This document shows, in pieces, positions 1 to 9,780 of a stretch of DNA of 20,966 nucleotides. Source of the stretch: Euprymna scolopes (Eukaryota; Mollusca; Cephalopoda; Sepiida; Sepiolidae); the NCBI GenBank assembly GCA_024364805.1, contig CM044523.1:7901420-7922385 (forward strand), written 5' to 3'. The translations under genes and the position numbers were made by a program. The notes under the pieces were generated by a model. The model was not told where the DNA came from. It was given only the letters and a program-made list of their open reading frames with translations, and did not search any database. The first letter of the stretch is position 1. Each line of letters begins with the position of its first letter.

Positions 1-750
1 GAAGCGGCATTTTTAAAAATTAAGGCTAGACAATCTAAAGTCGATGATAACTTTCAAAAATATCGGTGAAAAAAGTGACCCCTCCCTATAGAAAAGTGCC
101 TAGTTGAAGGGGAAGATATTAATGTTTTTAGCCAATTTTTCGATATTTGTAGTAGGAAAGGTCGAAACTAAAAAAAGATACTCCTCTTGGTAAAATCTGT
201 CGCCTCTATTGAAAGTTTAAGAGAGACATGCAAACAGACATACATACATACATTTATATATTGGTAACAAAAATTTTCGATCCAAACTGATGAAAAAGCT
301 TGCCCTATCTCTGAATACCATTTATGTAAAATTTCAAATATTTAGTCCAGAAATTGTCTGAGTAATTTGGAAGAAACTGCAGAGGTCAATTTTTTTATAA
401 CTTTGACCTCTAGTATGACCCCTTAAACTTTATTGTTTTGGGCTTAAATCAATGTATAAAGTTAGATCCATGTCCAAGGAACCTATATCTAAAATTTCAA
501 GTCCATAGACCCAAAATTGTCGGAGGAGTTTGGTAAAGTTCTCAAAGGGTAAATCGTTGAACTTTGACATATTAATCGCCAAATTTCTGGCCAAAACCCG
601 ATCACATCGATTTTCCCAAATCTCACTATCGTGTATATAAAATTTCGAGTTTGTAGACTAAAAATTCACAGAGTTATTGCGTAGGGAAATGTACACAGGC
701 ACACACACACAGACACACACTGAGACACGTTCACTTATATATATATATAA
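1..750. repeat. Degenerate interspersed repeat with three related modules
   Basis: Three stretches starting near 330, 492 and 637 share a core of about 35-45 bases: an AAAATTTC run, then a tract like TAGACCCAAAATTGTC, then a GGAGT/GAGTT stretch. The first two copies also share a following AACTTTGAC. Spacing is about 162 and 145 bases. The last module runs straight into CA and then TA microsatellites; an earlier ACATACATACAT run lies at 241-254. There is no credible reading frame. The design, short AT-rich modules followed by a microsatellite tail, suits the 3' region of an old non-autonomous or LINE-derived repeat. The family is not identified. Confidence 0.45.
692..750. repeat. CA then TA microsatellite
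   Basis: An interrupted CA run (692-728) is followed by a short TA run (735-750). It forms the right edge of the modular repeat above. A small frame that crosses it is an artefact of the simple sequence. Confidence 0.85.
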
Positions 751-1808
751 ACTTATACGTAATATACTGAATTCGTGTAATTCAGTAAATTTTCATGTAC
801 CAATAGGTTATAAGCCAAAAATGGTTGACTTAAGGATTAAGCTACAAAATTATTACATTTCATAATTGAGCATTAATATACTGTGTGTGCAAAATCAAGA
901 CTTCAAGACAAGGTGTTGATGGCAACAAAAAGTGTATTTTATTTTACGTTACAATTGTTTCAATGTCCAGTTCTACAATTTCAAACATTATATCGTTTGA
1001 AAATTTTCAAAAACCAACATTTCTTCAGACTTTATGAATAAACACACTTTAGGCAATGTAGCATTTTTTGAATAGAAAGAAAAAAAACGGCGGAGGGAGT
1101 CCCTAACGGGAAAAGCATGCGAGAAACATTTACTTTGGTCGTGGTTACGGAAAAGCCCATTTAAATATTAATGTATTGACTAATTTTCGTATCCTTATTT
1201 AAGAACAAAGTTATGTGAAGTTTCTACGGAGAGCCCTAAGCCATTTAAAAAAAGAAAACTTTAAAAAAAAAATATATCCCATTTGTTGGGTTCCTAAATT
1301 CCTTTATTTTCCAATGATTGATTTTTTGTAAAAAGAATTTTTAAAAGTTTAGTATCTATATTTATATTATTGCCTTAACAACCTTGTAAAGATGTTACGG
1401 TTAGTTTTAGTTTCGTATTAGTGGCAAGTAATGTTTATATATTATCGTTCTATTGGTACATGGATATAATACCATTTACTGCTAGTTAATTCTGTTTGGA
1501 ACTGGGTCGATTTTGTTTCTTACAATGGTTAAAGGGAGGTAATTCAGGTCGTTTGTGTTTTCGGTTCATTGATTACTTGAAGACGACTATGATTTAATAA
1601 TTAATTTAATCAGATAGGTCAAGAACGTGCTACAAGGGTCTATTTAACAAATTAAGTATATAAATTAAGTTTTTGATCTAAAGGAATGGGTTGTGTTATC
1701 AATCACTTGTGCTGCTCCTATCATATAATTCATGCGTTGTGTCCTTAGGTTGTCTAAATAAATAACATATTGTATGTCCTCTAATTATAATTCTGAGAGC
1801 AAAACCAC
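751..1808. other. AT-rich stretch, no gene seen
   Basis: I see no open frame of note, no transposase or reverse transcriptase similarity, and no tRNA-like boxes. Oligo-A tracts near 1078 and 1262 are the only low-complexity features. Confidence 0.6.
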
Positions 1809-1887
1809 CCATGGTTCCAAGTGTGTTTCACTCCGGTAGGAAGATGTCTACTTCTGTATTTATGGGTGAAAAACACTTAGAACATGG
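1809..1887. repeat. Imperfect inverted repeat (hairpin)
   Basis: The left arm 1809-1834 and right arm 1864-1887 are complementary at about 21 of 25 positions, allowing one single-base gap. The shared core reads AAGTGT..TTTCAC on the left, mirrored on the right, with a 29-base loop. It could be the core of a decayed palindromic MITE or a foldback transcript. No flanking target duplication was found. Confidence 0.55.
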
Positions 1888-2774
1888 AGTGAAGTAGGAG
1901 AATAAGTAAGTCAGCATGGATTCTACCAACCTAGGGTGTCAGATGACAAAATCAATTGCATTAATATTTAGATGGATTAACAGCCCCCAAGTTGCTAATT
2001 TAATTTTTAATAATAACTAGATAAATTGATGAGTTGTTTTATTGATTCGAAGAGGGATTTACTTATTTCACCGTTAATACTGCTACGACTGAATATAAGA
2101 ATGGTCGCCGTTATAGAGAAGAAAAAAAACATTCCTAGGTGAGCTATATACTTTATTTATATTTTTTACCTGGTTAAGAAGAAAGGAAACTATATTCACA
2201 TGTTAGATTTGGATTCTTCATTTATATTGTAACAATTCTACCTATTTAACTCTACATTAAAATTTAATCCTTGCATCCGATGATCCTTATTGTTGTAGAA
2301 AGGTTATGCCTCAGTTACATTTAAGGCGTGATTGCAGAAATCTATTTCTATGAAGACATCCCTGTATAGCATCAATTCTTTCATTCAAAATTTCCTCTTT
2401 GGAAGTCACAGTGTAGAAGGCTTCCAATAAACATAGATTGCACCTTCTTTAATCAAATATTTACATCGTGCTTTGGATGTTAAAATGATCAACATAATTA
2501 TCAATGGAATTCAATAAAAAGTCAAGTAAAAAATATGTATTCTCAACACAATTTCTTTTTATATCGAAATTTTCTCAGCTTTTACTTTCTTTTTTCTAAA
2601 ATAAACTCTAACCCTGACTCGCACTGATACAAATACTCGAAAAAAGTTCAATTGGTTATTGAATCCCCAAAGAATCCTTATGATTAACACATTAACGTTT
2701 TTAATCTTTTGAATTTTTAAACAGCAATAGTGCGGTCATTCATGCGTATCTGATGTATTTTCCTAATGGATCTA
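1888..2774. other. AT-rich stretch, no gene seen
   Basis: No coding, RNA or mobile-element signal was recognised. Stop codons are dense in all frames. Confidence 0.6.
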
Positions 2775-2940
2775 TTTTCTTATTAGTAATGTCATATTCT
2801 TATTAGTAATGTCATATTCTTATTAGTAATGACATTTTCTTATTAGTAATGTCATTTTCTTATTAGTAAGGTCATATTCTTAATAGTAATGTTATATTCT
2901 TATTAGTCATGTCATATTCTTATTAGTAATGTCATATTAC
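2775..2940. repeat. 20-bp minisatellite, about eight units
   Basis: Unit tattagtaatgtcatattct repeats head to tail from 2781 to 2940 with no length variation, and a partial unit precedes it. Most units differ from the consensus at zero to two positions. Each unit contains ATTAGTAAT, a near-palindrome with two homeodomain-type cores (ATTA and TAAT) separated by one base. The repeat structure is directly visible; any binding role is inference. Confidence 0.95.
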
Positions 2941-3513
2941 CACTAATTCATCCTGATCATTATGTTAATGGCTTTTCGTTTTATAATATGACGGCTAAAG
3001 GTTACTTATTGTTTGCAGTAGTGTAACTTCATAATTGATGTTGCCTTTTAGAAAATTAATTATGAGTGTGGCATGCCACAATAAATTCACTCTAGTACTT
3101 TATTTGTTTTCATAACTACGCTTGATAGAAACATGTAAATAAAAGTTGCATTTGATGATGGGTAAAAGGTTGTCAGTTTTAAACTGATGTGAGCTCTTGA
3201 TTCAGTGAAGGACGCAAGACACTTAATTTAATAAGGTCATCGAATGCACTACTTTAAGTGGAATACATTATATCGTATTCGAATGCGATTAATCGTTTAG
3301 ATTGTTTTGATATTGGAAGCTTAATAAAACTTGATTACTAGAGTATGACGAAAAAATATATATAAATATTCTTTAGTTTCAATAGAAATTTTCATATACT
3401 ATAAAAAGTCAAAAAAATTTAAAGCAGGACAGAACTTATGGAATGAATCTATAAAAATGTTTTATCCGGGCAATGCCGATGTTTCTGCTGCTATCATTAC
3501 AACCGTGATGTTT
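2941..3513. other. AT-rich stretch, no gene seen
   Basis: No gene is seen. A short CCGGGCAATGCCG motif at about 3466-3478 resembles the CCCGGGCAATGCCGGG-type ends I associate with common invertebrate interspersed repeats, and may be the remnant of one. Confidence 0.5.
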
Positions 3514-3559
3514 ATAATTAAGAAGGCGGTGGTAGTGGTGGTAAATATTTCTTAATTAT
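3514..3559. repeat. Short perfect inverted repeat
   Basis: ataattaagaa at 3514-3524 is mirrored exactly by ttcttaattat at 3549-3559. The 24-base loop between them is G-rich (GGCGGTGGTAGTGGTGG), which is unusual in such AT-rich surroundings. It is short enough to be chance. Confidence 0.6.
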
Positions 3560-4295
3560 AATTATCTTTACGAATAATAATGGCAAGTAAAGAGATGTAA
3601 AAACTGATAAGGAAACAACAATAGAAAAAAACAGAAATCCTGTGAAAGAAAATAAAGCAACAGATGAAAGCATGTTGGATTAATTTGATGGAAATTAAAT
3701 TGTGTCTTTTGCCCGCGGTTAGCCTCGTTTTAGAGTGGATATTCAAGGTTAGATGAAGTCGTTACGGATAGAGATTGGGAGAGAAGGGGGCGGAAGGCAA
3801 TGTAAAGGGATAGAAAAATAGAGAGAAAGAGAGAGAGAACAAAAGGAACTGAAATCATTAGAAAGACAGAGAGTCTTATGAGACAATTATATAAGCGAAA
3901 TGTAAAGAGTTACATGCAACATTCAAAGAATAAAGGACTATTAGAGAAGCATGTAAATATTGAATAATATAGGCAACATAGAGGAAATATAAAAAAAGAA
4001 CAATCAAAGAATTTTATGCAAATTAAATTACACAGAATTATTCGAAAACATAAAAGATGGAAAATAAGAAACAATTTGCAAATAAAAAACAATGACGTCA
4101 TCATTATAAAAATCTTATCAAACCAAAATTTTAAAAAGTGGAATATTAAATAAACGCTAATGAAAATGCAATTTCAAACATAAAAGTAGCAACCAGACTT
4201 TATTTCTAATTGAAATGTAAGGGGTACAAGAGATCAACATAATATTTGAAACCTAAGTGTTGCAGACCAATGAAAAAATAATTCTGAACATAGAG

Positions 4296-4298
<3 letters not shown>
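3560..4298. other. AT- and purine-rich stretch, no gene seen
   Basis: From about 3763 to 3842 the plus strand is a purine-rich tract (GAGAGAAAGAGAGAGAG). An exact palindromic TGACGTCA, the consensus CRE/ATF site, occurs at 4093-4100; with no promoter nearby it has no assigned role. Small minus-strand frames here are rich in F, L, I and C and look like translated AT-rich DNA. Confidence 0.55.

Positions 4299-4366
<68 letters not shown>
4299..4366. repeat. (TA)34 microsatellite
   Basis: An uninterrupted TA dinucleotide run of 68 bases, the longest pure microsatellite in the window. It is self-complementary and could extrude as a cruciform. It encodes the meaningless YIYIYI tail of a minus-strand frame. 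Confidence 0.98.
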
Positions 4367-4367
<1 letters not shown>

Positions 4368-5093
4368 TAGGAACTTCCTTTTTTCAAGAAAATCCGTGTC
4401 ACCACTGTAGTGAAAAAGCATTAAGAAGATACACATATATAAACGCATGCTTATATAGATTGCGTCTCTCGTAAACAAGTTAGACTTGTTTAGACTTTTA
4501 TTTAAGAATTATGCCTCGTATTCTTAATTTAGTAACATACCGAGAAATATTTTACCAGATTGTGGATGTCCTATTATACATTATCTATGTCTATTATATA
4601 TTGTATATGTCTATAACTAGAATAAAATATTAAATAGTAATTTAGTATTAATATAGGTTTCTCTTTCTAACCTGTTATAACAAATGTGTTTCAGACAACA
4701 TTTCCTGATATTTGATATTCGGTGGTTGTAGTTTTAAGAGCGTATCTTTGTTTTATTCACTCAGCATTTTCACACAACTGATCATTGGCAATGAAAAATG
4801 GTCACCCTGGGATCTAATGACAGTAACCATACCAAGATGCACACCACTCTCATGCTCTTTCGGTGATTGTTGCAAATGATGTTGCGCTATGAGAACAGTC
4901 AATGGAATAAATTTCTCACTGCTAATGGCTGCTACCTTTAACAAGAATTGGGATACAATGACCCCTTTACTCTCTTTACTCTTTCACTGGAGTTTTCGAT
5001 CTTATACTCTTTTTTCCATCGTTAATTCACAAATATTACGAAGCGGGGGTGGCATATTATGCTTTCTGTTTCCTTTATTCGTGTAATGTTTTT
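4367..5093. other. Unique-looking sequence left of the LTR element, no gene seen
   Basis: Overlapping frames on both strands around 4753-5086 show no recognisable domain and look fortuitous. The stretch ends at the LTR element's target duplication. Confidence 0.55.
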
Positions 5094-5098
5094 ATTAT
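5094..5098. repeat. 5' target-site duplication ATTAT
   Basis: ATTAT directly precedes the 5' LTR and is repeated exactly at 10060-10064 directly after the 3' LTR. A 5-bp duplication is the size expected for Ty3/Gypsy integrases. Confidence 0.9.
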
Positions 5099-5377
5099 TG
5101 TTAGATGGTCAAAAAGAGATAATCCATAAATGGATAAATGCAGAATTATCTCCCTTCCATCTAAAGTCATTAGTTGTGCCTGGCAGCCAGGGGAGACTAA
5201 GAGAAAAGGCTGGGACATTAACATGGCCGCTATAGACTATCGTTCCTCAATCGTTCATTACGAACATTTAAGTTTATGTTATAGTTAAATAAATAATGTA
5301 TTACAAATGCATTCAATGTTGAGTATAATTTATACCCTTTCAAGTACCTAATTTACAAAATAATAACAAACACATCA
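5099..5377 (+). repeat. 5' LTR, 279 bp
   Basis: Starts TGTTAG and ends CATCA. It is the same length as the copy at 9781-10059, with five substitutions and no gaps between them. A candidate polyadenylation signal AATAAA lies at 5288-5293. Near its start GAGATAAT is mirrored by ATTATCTC 28 bases later, a small inverted repeat present in both LTRs. Confidence 0.95.
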
Positions 5378-5378
5378 A

Positions 5379-5389
5379 TGGCGACGATG
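5379..5389 (+). other. Primer-binding site, tRNA-Ser type
   Basis: TGGCGACGA, one base after the 5' LTR, would pair with the 3' end of a tRNA finishing TCGTCG-CCA. From memory, animal tRNA-Ser(GCU) ends this way. TGG next to the LTR is the usual hallmark of a retroelement primer site. The match is nine bases and then becomes imperfect. Confidence 0.75.
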
Positions 5390-5489
5390 GATTCGGATTT
5401 TAACTCACAGAAAACATAAACGCACATGGTGTCAGATTCTAAGAAGCGATTTACGCCTCATGCCGCGATTTTCCTGAGCAAATTTCCAC

Positions 5490-5700
5490 ATTTTTTTTAA
5501 CACAAAAAAAAAAAAAAAAATTTAAATAATTTTTTTTTTTGAAAAAAAAAAAAGGAACTTTTCCTTAAAATATTTTTTCTGGTTGAAAAAAAAAGGAAAA
5601 CAAAGGAATTTTTCCGTTACAATATTTTTTTCTTGCTGAAAAAAAAAAACAGGAATTTTTCTTTTACAATATTTTTTTTCTTGTTGAAGAAAGGGAAAAA
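5490..5700 (+). repeat. A/T-run tandem repeats in the LTR element leader
   Basis: Three imperfect units of 44-53 bases (about 5541-5584, 5585-5637, 5638-5685) lie between the primer site and gag. Each runs from a GAAAAAAAA tract through GGAA.TTTTTCC to a poly-T tract ending CTTG.T or CTGGTT. Purer A and T runs at 5492-5540 precede them. Each unit can fold on itself because its A run faces its T run. Leader minisatellites are known in LTR elements, but whether all copies of this family carry one is unknown. Confidence 0.8.
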
Positions 5701-5714
5701 ACACTCTACCTGCC

Positions 5715-6700
5715 ATGGATCTAAATATGCTCGAGAGAATCCTTCAATCGCAACAAACGGAATTTTTAAAAGCCCACAAAAGTCTTATTGAAAATCTGAC
5801 AACCCAGTTTAACAAGCAAATTATAAACTTATAAACTTATAAATCCAATTCTCTGGACTCCATAGCAAGCACAATAACGGAATTTTTGTTCAATCCGGAC
5901 TCAAAGCAGACATTCAACGCTTGGTATGGCCGCTGGAAAGATACTTGGAAAATGAATTCGCATCCATGGACGACTCCTGGAGAACGCGTTTACTGTTACG
6001 GAAACTTGGCACAGTCGAGCATCAACGGTATTCAAACTTTATCCTGCCTAAAAACACTGGAGATTTTACATTTGATGAAACCATAGCACAGCTATTAGAA
6101 ATTTTTGGTGAGTCAGTATCTTTATTTAATATTAGATACAATTGCTTGAAATTAAAGAAAGATGATACGGACGATTTGATCAAATATGCGGGAATTGTAA
6201 ACCAAACTTGCGAAAGTTTTCAGCTGAAATCGCTGACTGAGGATCAATTCAAGTGCCTCATCTTCATCGCGGGATTACAATCACCCCAGGATGCGGGCAT
6301 CCGCACTCGGTTATTGTCCATGATTGAAAAAGACAAAGACATAACGATAAGACTTCTGACCACAGAATGCCAGCGGCTAACAAATTTAAAACGGGACACA
6401 GCAATGTTGCAACAACAAACCCCATCTGTTTCAAATATAAAATCAGTAGAGAAAAACTCTACTGGAAAAACCAAAAAAAAACCCAACGCCCTGTTGGTCA
6501 TGTGGGGAAATGCACTATACTCGCTTTTGCCTATTCAAAAGACACATATGCCAACATTGTTCGCGTCGTGGGCACAAGGATGGATTTTGTGGTAATAACC
6601 ACAACCCGTCTAAACGCATTACGGCACAGCCAAGAGGCAAAAATCACAGAAAAACCCCAGGACGATTCCAGAAAGCCTCATCAAATTCAATTTTTGCTAC
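5715..6700 (+). pseudogene. gag region of the LTR element (fossil)
   Basis: This would be the structural polyprotein that packages the element RNA. The first ATG after the leader repeats opens a short alpha-helical stretch. It is followed by a retrotransposon-type capsid region with family-typical words such as LLRKLG and YAGIVN, and then a CCHC zinc knuckle (C-x2-C-x4-H-x4-C) at about 6549-6590 that would bind RNA. The capsid and knuckle style matches Mag-like Ty3/Gypsy gag. The region is broken and spread over more than one frame, so no complete product is expected. Confidence in family is high, in exact borders low. Confidence 0.88.
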
Positions 6701-7020
6701 TTTCAATGTGAATTTTGAAGCTCGGAGAAAGTACCTAATTGTTGAAATAAACAACAAACCGGTGAATTTTCAGTTTGATACTGCTTCGGACATCACTCTA
6801 ATTTCACGCCAAACGTGGGAGTTGTTGGGAAAACCAACACTTAAGAAGACAAATCATGTTGCTTGTGGGGCATCAGGGAAAAAATACAATTAACTGGTGA
6901 GTTAAAATGTAATGTCTCTTTTCAAGAAAAGCAATTTTCAGGTGTGTGCTATGTTTCGGAAGTGTCAACACTGAATCTTCTTGGACTAGATTTCATTGAG
7001 GAATTGGACCCTTTTTATGT
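6700..7020 (+). pseudogene. Protease domain of pol (fossil)
   Basis: A retropepsin-like aspartic protease. The active-site motif D-T-A-S is encoded around 6777-6788, followed by the hydrophobic strand expected after it and, further on, an LLGLDF segment typical of the end of Ty3/Gypsy proteases. In living relatives this enzyme cuts the gag and pol polyproteins. It lies between the zinc knuckle and the reverse transcriptase, the canonical place. The element is broken, so no function is claimed. Confidence 0.85.
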
Positions 7021-7079
7021 TCCCCTTAACACAGTTTTCAATTCCTTCAACATTAATGCTGCCACAGATGCTGAAACAT

Positions 7080-7900
7080 ATTTTAAAAACTTGTTCAAAG
7101 CAAAATTCAGCAAAGTTTTTCAGGAGGGTCTTGGGCTCTGCTCGAAAGCTAAAGCAACTCTAAAACTGAAGGCAGACGCAAAACCAGTCTTCAGACCAAC
7201 ACGGCCAGTACCATACGCAGCGTTAGCTACTGTGGAGAAAGAAGTGGATCGTCTTCAACAAGAAGGGGTTATCCAACCCACAAATTATTCATCCTGGGCA
7301 GCACCTATTGTCATTGTAAAGAAGGCAAATGGCAAAGTACGTTTATGCGCGGACTTCAGCACAGGGCTAAATGACCAACTGGAGACACACCAGTACCCAC
7401 TACCAGTATCAGAAGATATGTTTTCAAAACTTAATGGTGGGACTTGTTTTGCAAAACTGGACCTTGCAGACGCATATTTGCAAATGGAAGTTGACGGAGA
7501 TTCCAAAAATCTTCTCACTATTAACACCCACAAGGGACTGTTTCAATTTAACCGCCTTCCATTTGGGGTCAAGTCGGCTCCAGCAATATTTCAACAAACC
7601 ATGGACACCATGCTCACAGGATTGCCAGGAGTTTCTGCCTATATTGATGACATTATTGTGACAGGTACATCTCAAGAAGAACTCTTATATAGCCTCACTT
7701 CCGTGCTGGAGCGAATCCAACGATATGGATTTCACTTAAGACCAGATAAATGCACATTTTTCCAAACTTCTGTGAAATACCTTGGATTTATATTTGAAAA
7801 AAATGGTCGAAAACCAGATCCGGACAATATCCAGGCAATAAAGCATATGCCAGCTCCAAAGGGCGTTGCAACATTACGCTCTTTTTTTGGACTTGCAAAT
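7080..7900 (+). pseudogene. Reverse transcriptase domain of pol (fossil)
   Basis: RNA-directed DNA polymerase of Ty3/Gypsy type. Visible landmarks in order are an RPVPY segment, the KKANGKVRLCADFS block, FAKLDLADAYLQ with the first catalytic aspartate, the RLPFGVKSAPAIFQ block, the YIDD catalytic box at 7640-7651, and the RPDKC and YLGF blocks of the palm and thumb. This is the best-preserved stretch of the element. At about 7901 it meets an inserted fragment of the family's own 3' end, described separately. Confidence 0.95.
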
Positions 7901-8136
7901 CAACTGCGTCATTCATACCTTACAAAGAGACAATCAAATGACATTCCATTGAATATTTTACTGGACACATTTGAATTACCTCAGAGTGTTCCCGCAGCAT
8001 GCAGGAAACAAAACAAGACTAAGAAGGACGGTCCAACACGAAAATCACAACGAAGGCGCAAACCAACCTCAGTTCTACAAGTGGACCCACAGCAAACATC
8101 TTACAGACATCATCTTCAAAGGGGAGGTGTTAGATG
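7901..8136 (+). repeat. Internal copy of the element's 3' terminus inside pol
   Basis: Positions 7968-8136 repeat 9621-9789 over 169 bases with a single difference. The copied segment includes the polypurine tract (8118-8127) and the first nine bases of the LTR. The preceding 67 bases (7901-7967) are not present at the element's own 3' end, but read like the segment following the integrase GPY/F module in related elements. The inserted fragment therefore probably came from another family member. It lies between the reverse transcriptase and RNase H regions. Left-border bases gcaaat could have served as microhomology. Confidence 0.85.
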
Positions 8137-8680
8137 CATTATGGTTCATTTTTACCCGAACTACATAGGTTACGGGGACCACTAAATGATCTTTTACAAA
8201 AAGATACCAAATGCAAAGAGTCGTTTGAGAAATTTAAAGCACTTCTCAGTTCAAATTTATTGCTGACACACTATGACTCATCTTTGGATATTGCTGTTGT
8301 GACAGATGCTTCAGACTACGGAGTCGGAGCAGTAATATCACACATTTTCCCTGACGGAAGCGAAAAAGCAATTGCACATGCATCAAAGTCTTTGACGCCT
8401 ACGGAACGGAAATACAACCAAATTGAGAAGGAAGCACTTGCAATAATATATGCAGTCAAGAAATTCCATAAAATGTTATATGGCCGACATTTTACTCTGA
8501 TCACAGACCACAAGCCCTTAATAAGCATTTTTGGTAGCAGGAAAGGAATTCCGGTATATACAGCAAACCGATTACAAAGGTGGGCAACTATGCTTCTGGA
8601 CTGTGATTTTTCTATAAAGCACCAACCAGGGATCAAAATCGGCCAGGCAGATGCGCTATCAAGACTCATCTCTTCCCATC
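8137..8680 (+). pseudogene. RNase H domain of pol (fossil)
   Basis: Begins with the reverse transcriptase thumb and connection words LHRLRGPLNDLL, followed by the RNase H motifs TDASDYGVGAV (first catalytic aspartate), KSLTPTERKYNQIEKEALAI (glutamate) and TDHKPL (aspartate), and ends near QADALSRL. In living relatives it degrades the RNA strand of the RNA:DNA hybrid. The sequence is well preserved and clearly Ty3/Gypsy. Confidence 0.93.
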
Positions 8681-8959
8681 AGAAAGTAGTAGAAGACACA
8701 GTCAACACTGCTATATCAGTGGAACCAGAAGTTAAGTCTGGACTTGTTTCCACGGTAAGATCTTTACCGGTCACATCAGAGATGATTCATGAGGCTACAG
8801 CTGCAGACCCATTACTACAAAAAGTCAGAAAATTTCATCTTTCAAGCTGGCCAAAAACATGCACCAACCAGCAACTTCAACCGTTTTTTCAGAGAAGATC
8901 ATCTTTATCCGAAATTAATGGAACACTTCTTTTTGGAGAACGTGTGATTGTCCCATACA

Positions 8960-9620
8960 AACTCCAGGCAATTCCACTATGGACACCAGGGAATAAATCG
9001 GATGAAAGCTCTGGTACGTGGCTATGTGTACTGGCCAAACATTGACAAGCAACTAGAAGAACTAGTAAGAACTTGTGAAAATGCCAAATAGTTGCATAAT
9101 CTCCTCGGAAAACAACACTGCAGGCATGGCCTACTCCAGAAATTCCGTGGTCACGACTACACATAGACTTCGCAGGACCAATTAATGGACAAAACTATTT
9201 AATATTGGTTGACGCATACAGCAAGTGGCCAGAAATCTTCCAAATGAATCATACTACTTCCAACGAAACGGTGAAGAGACTTCAAGAAATTTTCAGCAGA
9301 TTGGGTGTTCCTGAAATTTTAGTTTCTGACAACGGTACTGCATTTACATCAACATAATTTACAAATTTCTGTAAACAAAACGGTATCCAGCACCTACGAT
9401 CTCCACCTTTCCACCCACAATCTAACGGCCAAGCCGAACGCTTCGTAGACACTTTTAAGAGAGCACTCTTGAAGTTGAAGGGGGAAGGAACTACTCGAGA
9501 GATCATAGAAACATTTCTAAGTAGCTACAGAGCTACACCAAACCCAAATTGCCCGGAGGGTAAGTCTCCCGCCGATGAATAGGAAGATGCGCTTACCAAT
9601 GGATGCAATTCGTCCATCAC
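8960..9620 (+). pseudogene. Integrase domain of pol (fossil)
   Basis: The N-terminal zinc-binding part lies at about 8990-9100. The catalytic DDE core lies at about 9150-9500, with landmarks HIDFAGP (first Asp), VSDNGTAF (second Asp) and HPQSNGQAERFV (Glu). It is followed by an SYRATP segment. In living relatives it inserts the cDNA with a 5-bp stagger, matching the ATTAT duplication. The region is broken and its C-terminal part is not canonical. Confidence 0.9.
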
Positions 9621-9770
9621 CATTTGAATTACCTCAGAGTGTTCCCGCAGCATGCAGGAAACAAAACAAGACTAAGAAGGACGGTCCAACACGAAAATCA
9701 CAACGAAGGCGCAAACCAACCTCAGTCCTACAAGTGGACCCACAGCAAACATCTTACAGACATCATCTTC

Positions 9771-9780
9771 AAAGGGGAGG
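9771..9780 (+). other. Polypurine tract
   Basis: AAAGGGGAGG directly abuts the TG of the 3' LTR, the expected primer for plus-strand synthesis. An identical tract sits inside the internal copy at 8118-8127. Confidence 0.9.

Noticed and set aside
677-865. Open frame crossing the CA microsatellite
   Set aside because: Its N-terminal half is translated simple sequence (THTQTHTET) and the rest has no domain.
4093-4100. Perfect TGACGTCA (CRE consensus)
   Set aside because: An exact 8-mer palindrome can occur by chance in 21 kb, and there is no promoter or gene nearby; noted only inside the regional entry.
4296-4478. Minus-strand frame ending in YIYIYI
   Set aside because: The tail is the (TA)34 repeat and no domain is seen upstream.
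4753-5086. Overlapping frames on both strands left of the LTR element
   Set aside because: No recognisable motif and no splice or promoter context; overlapping frames of similar length on both strands argue for chance.
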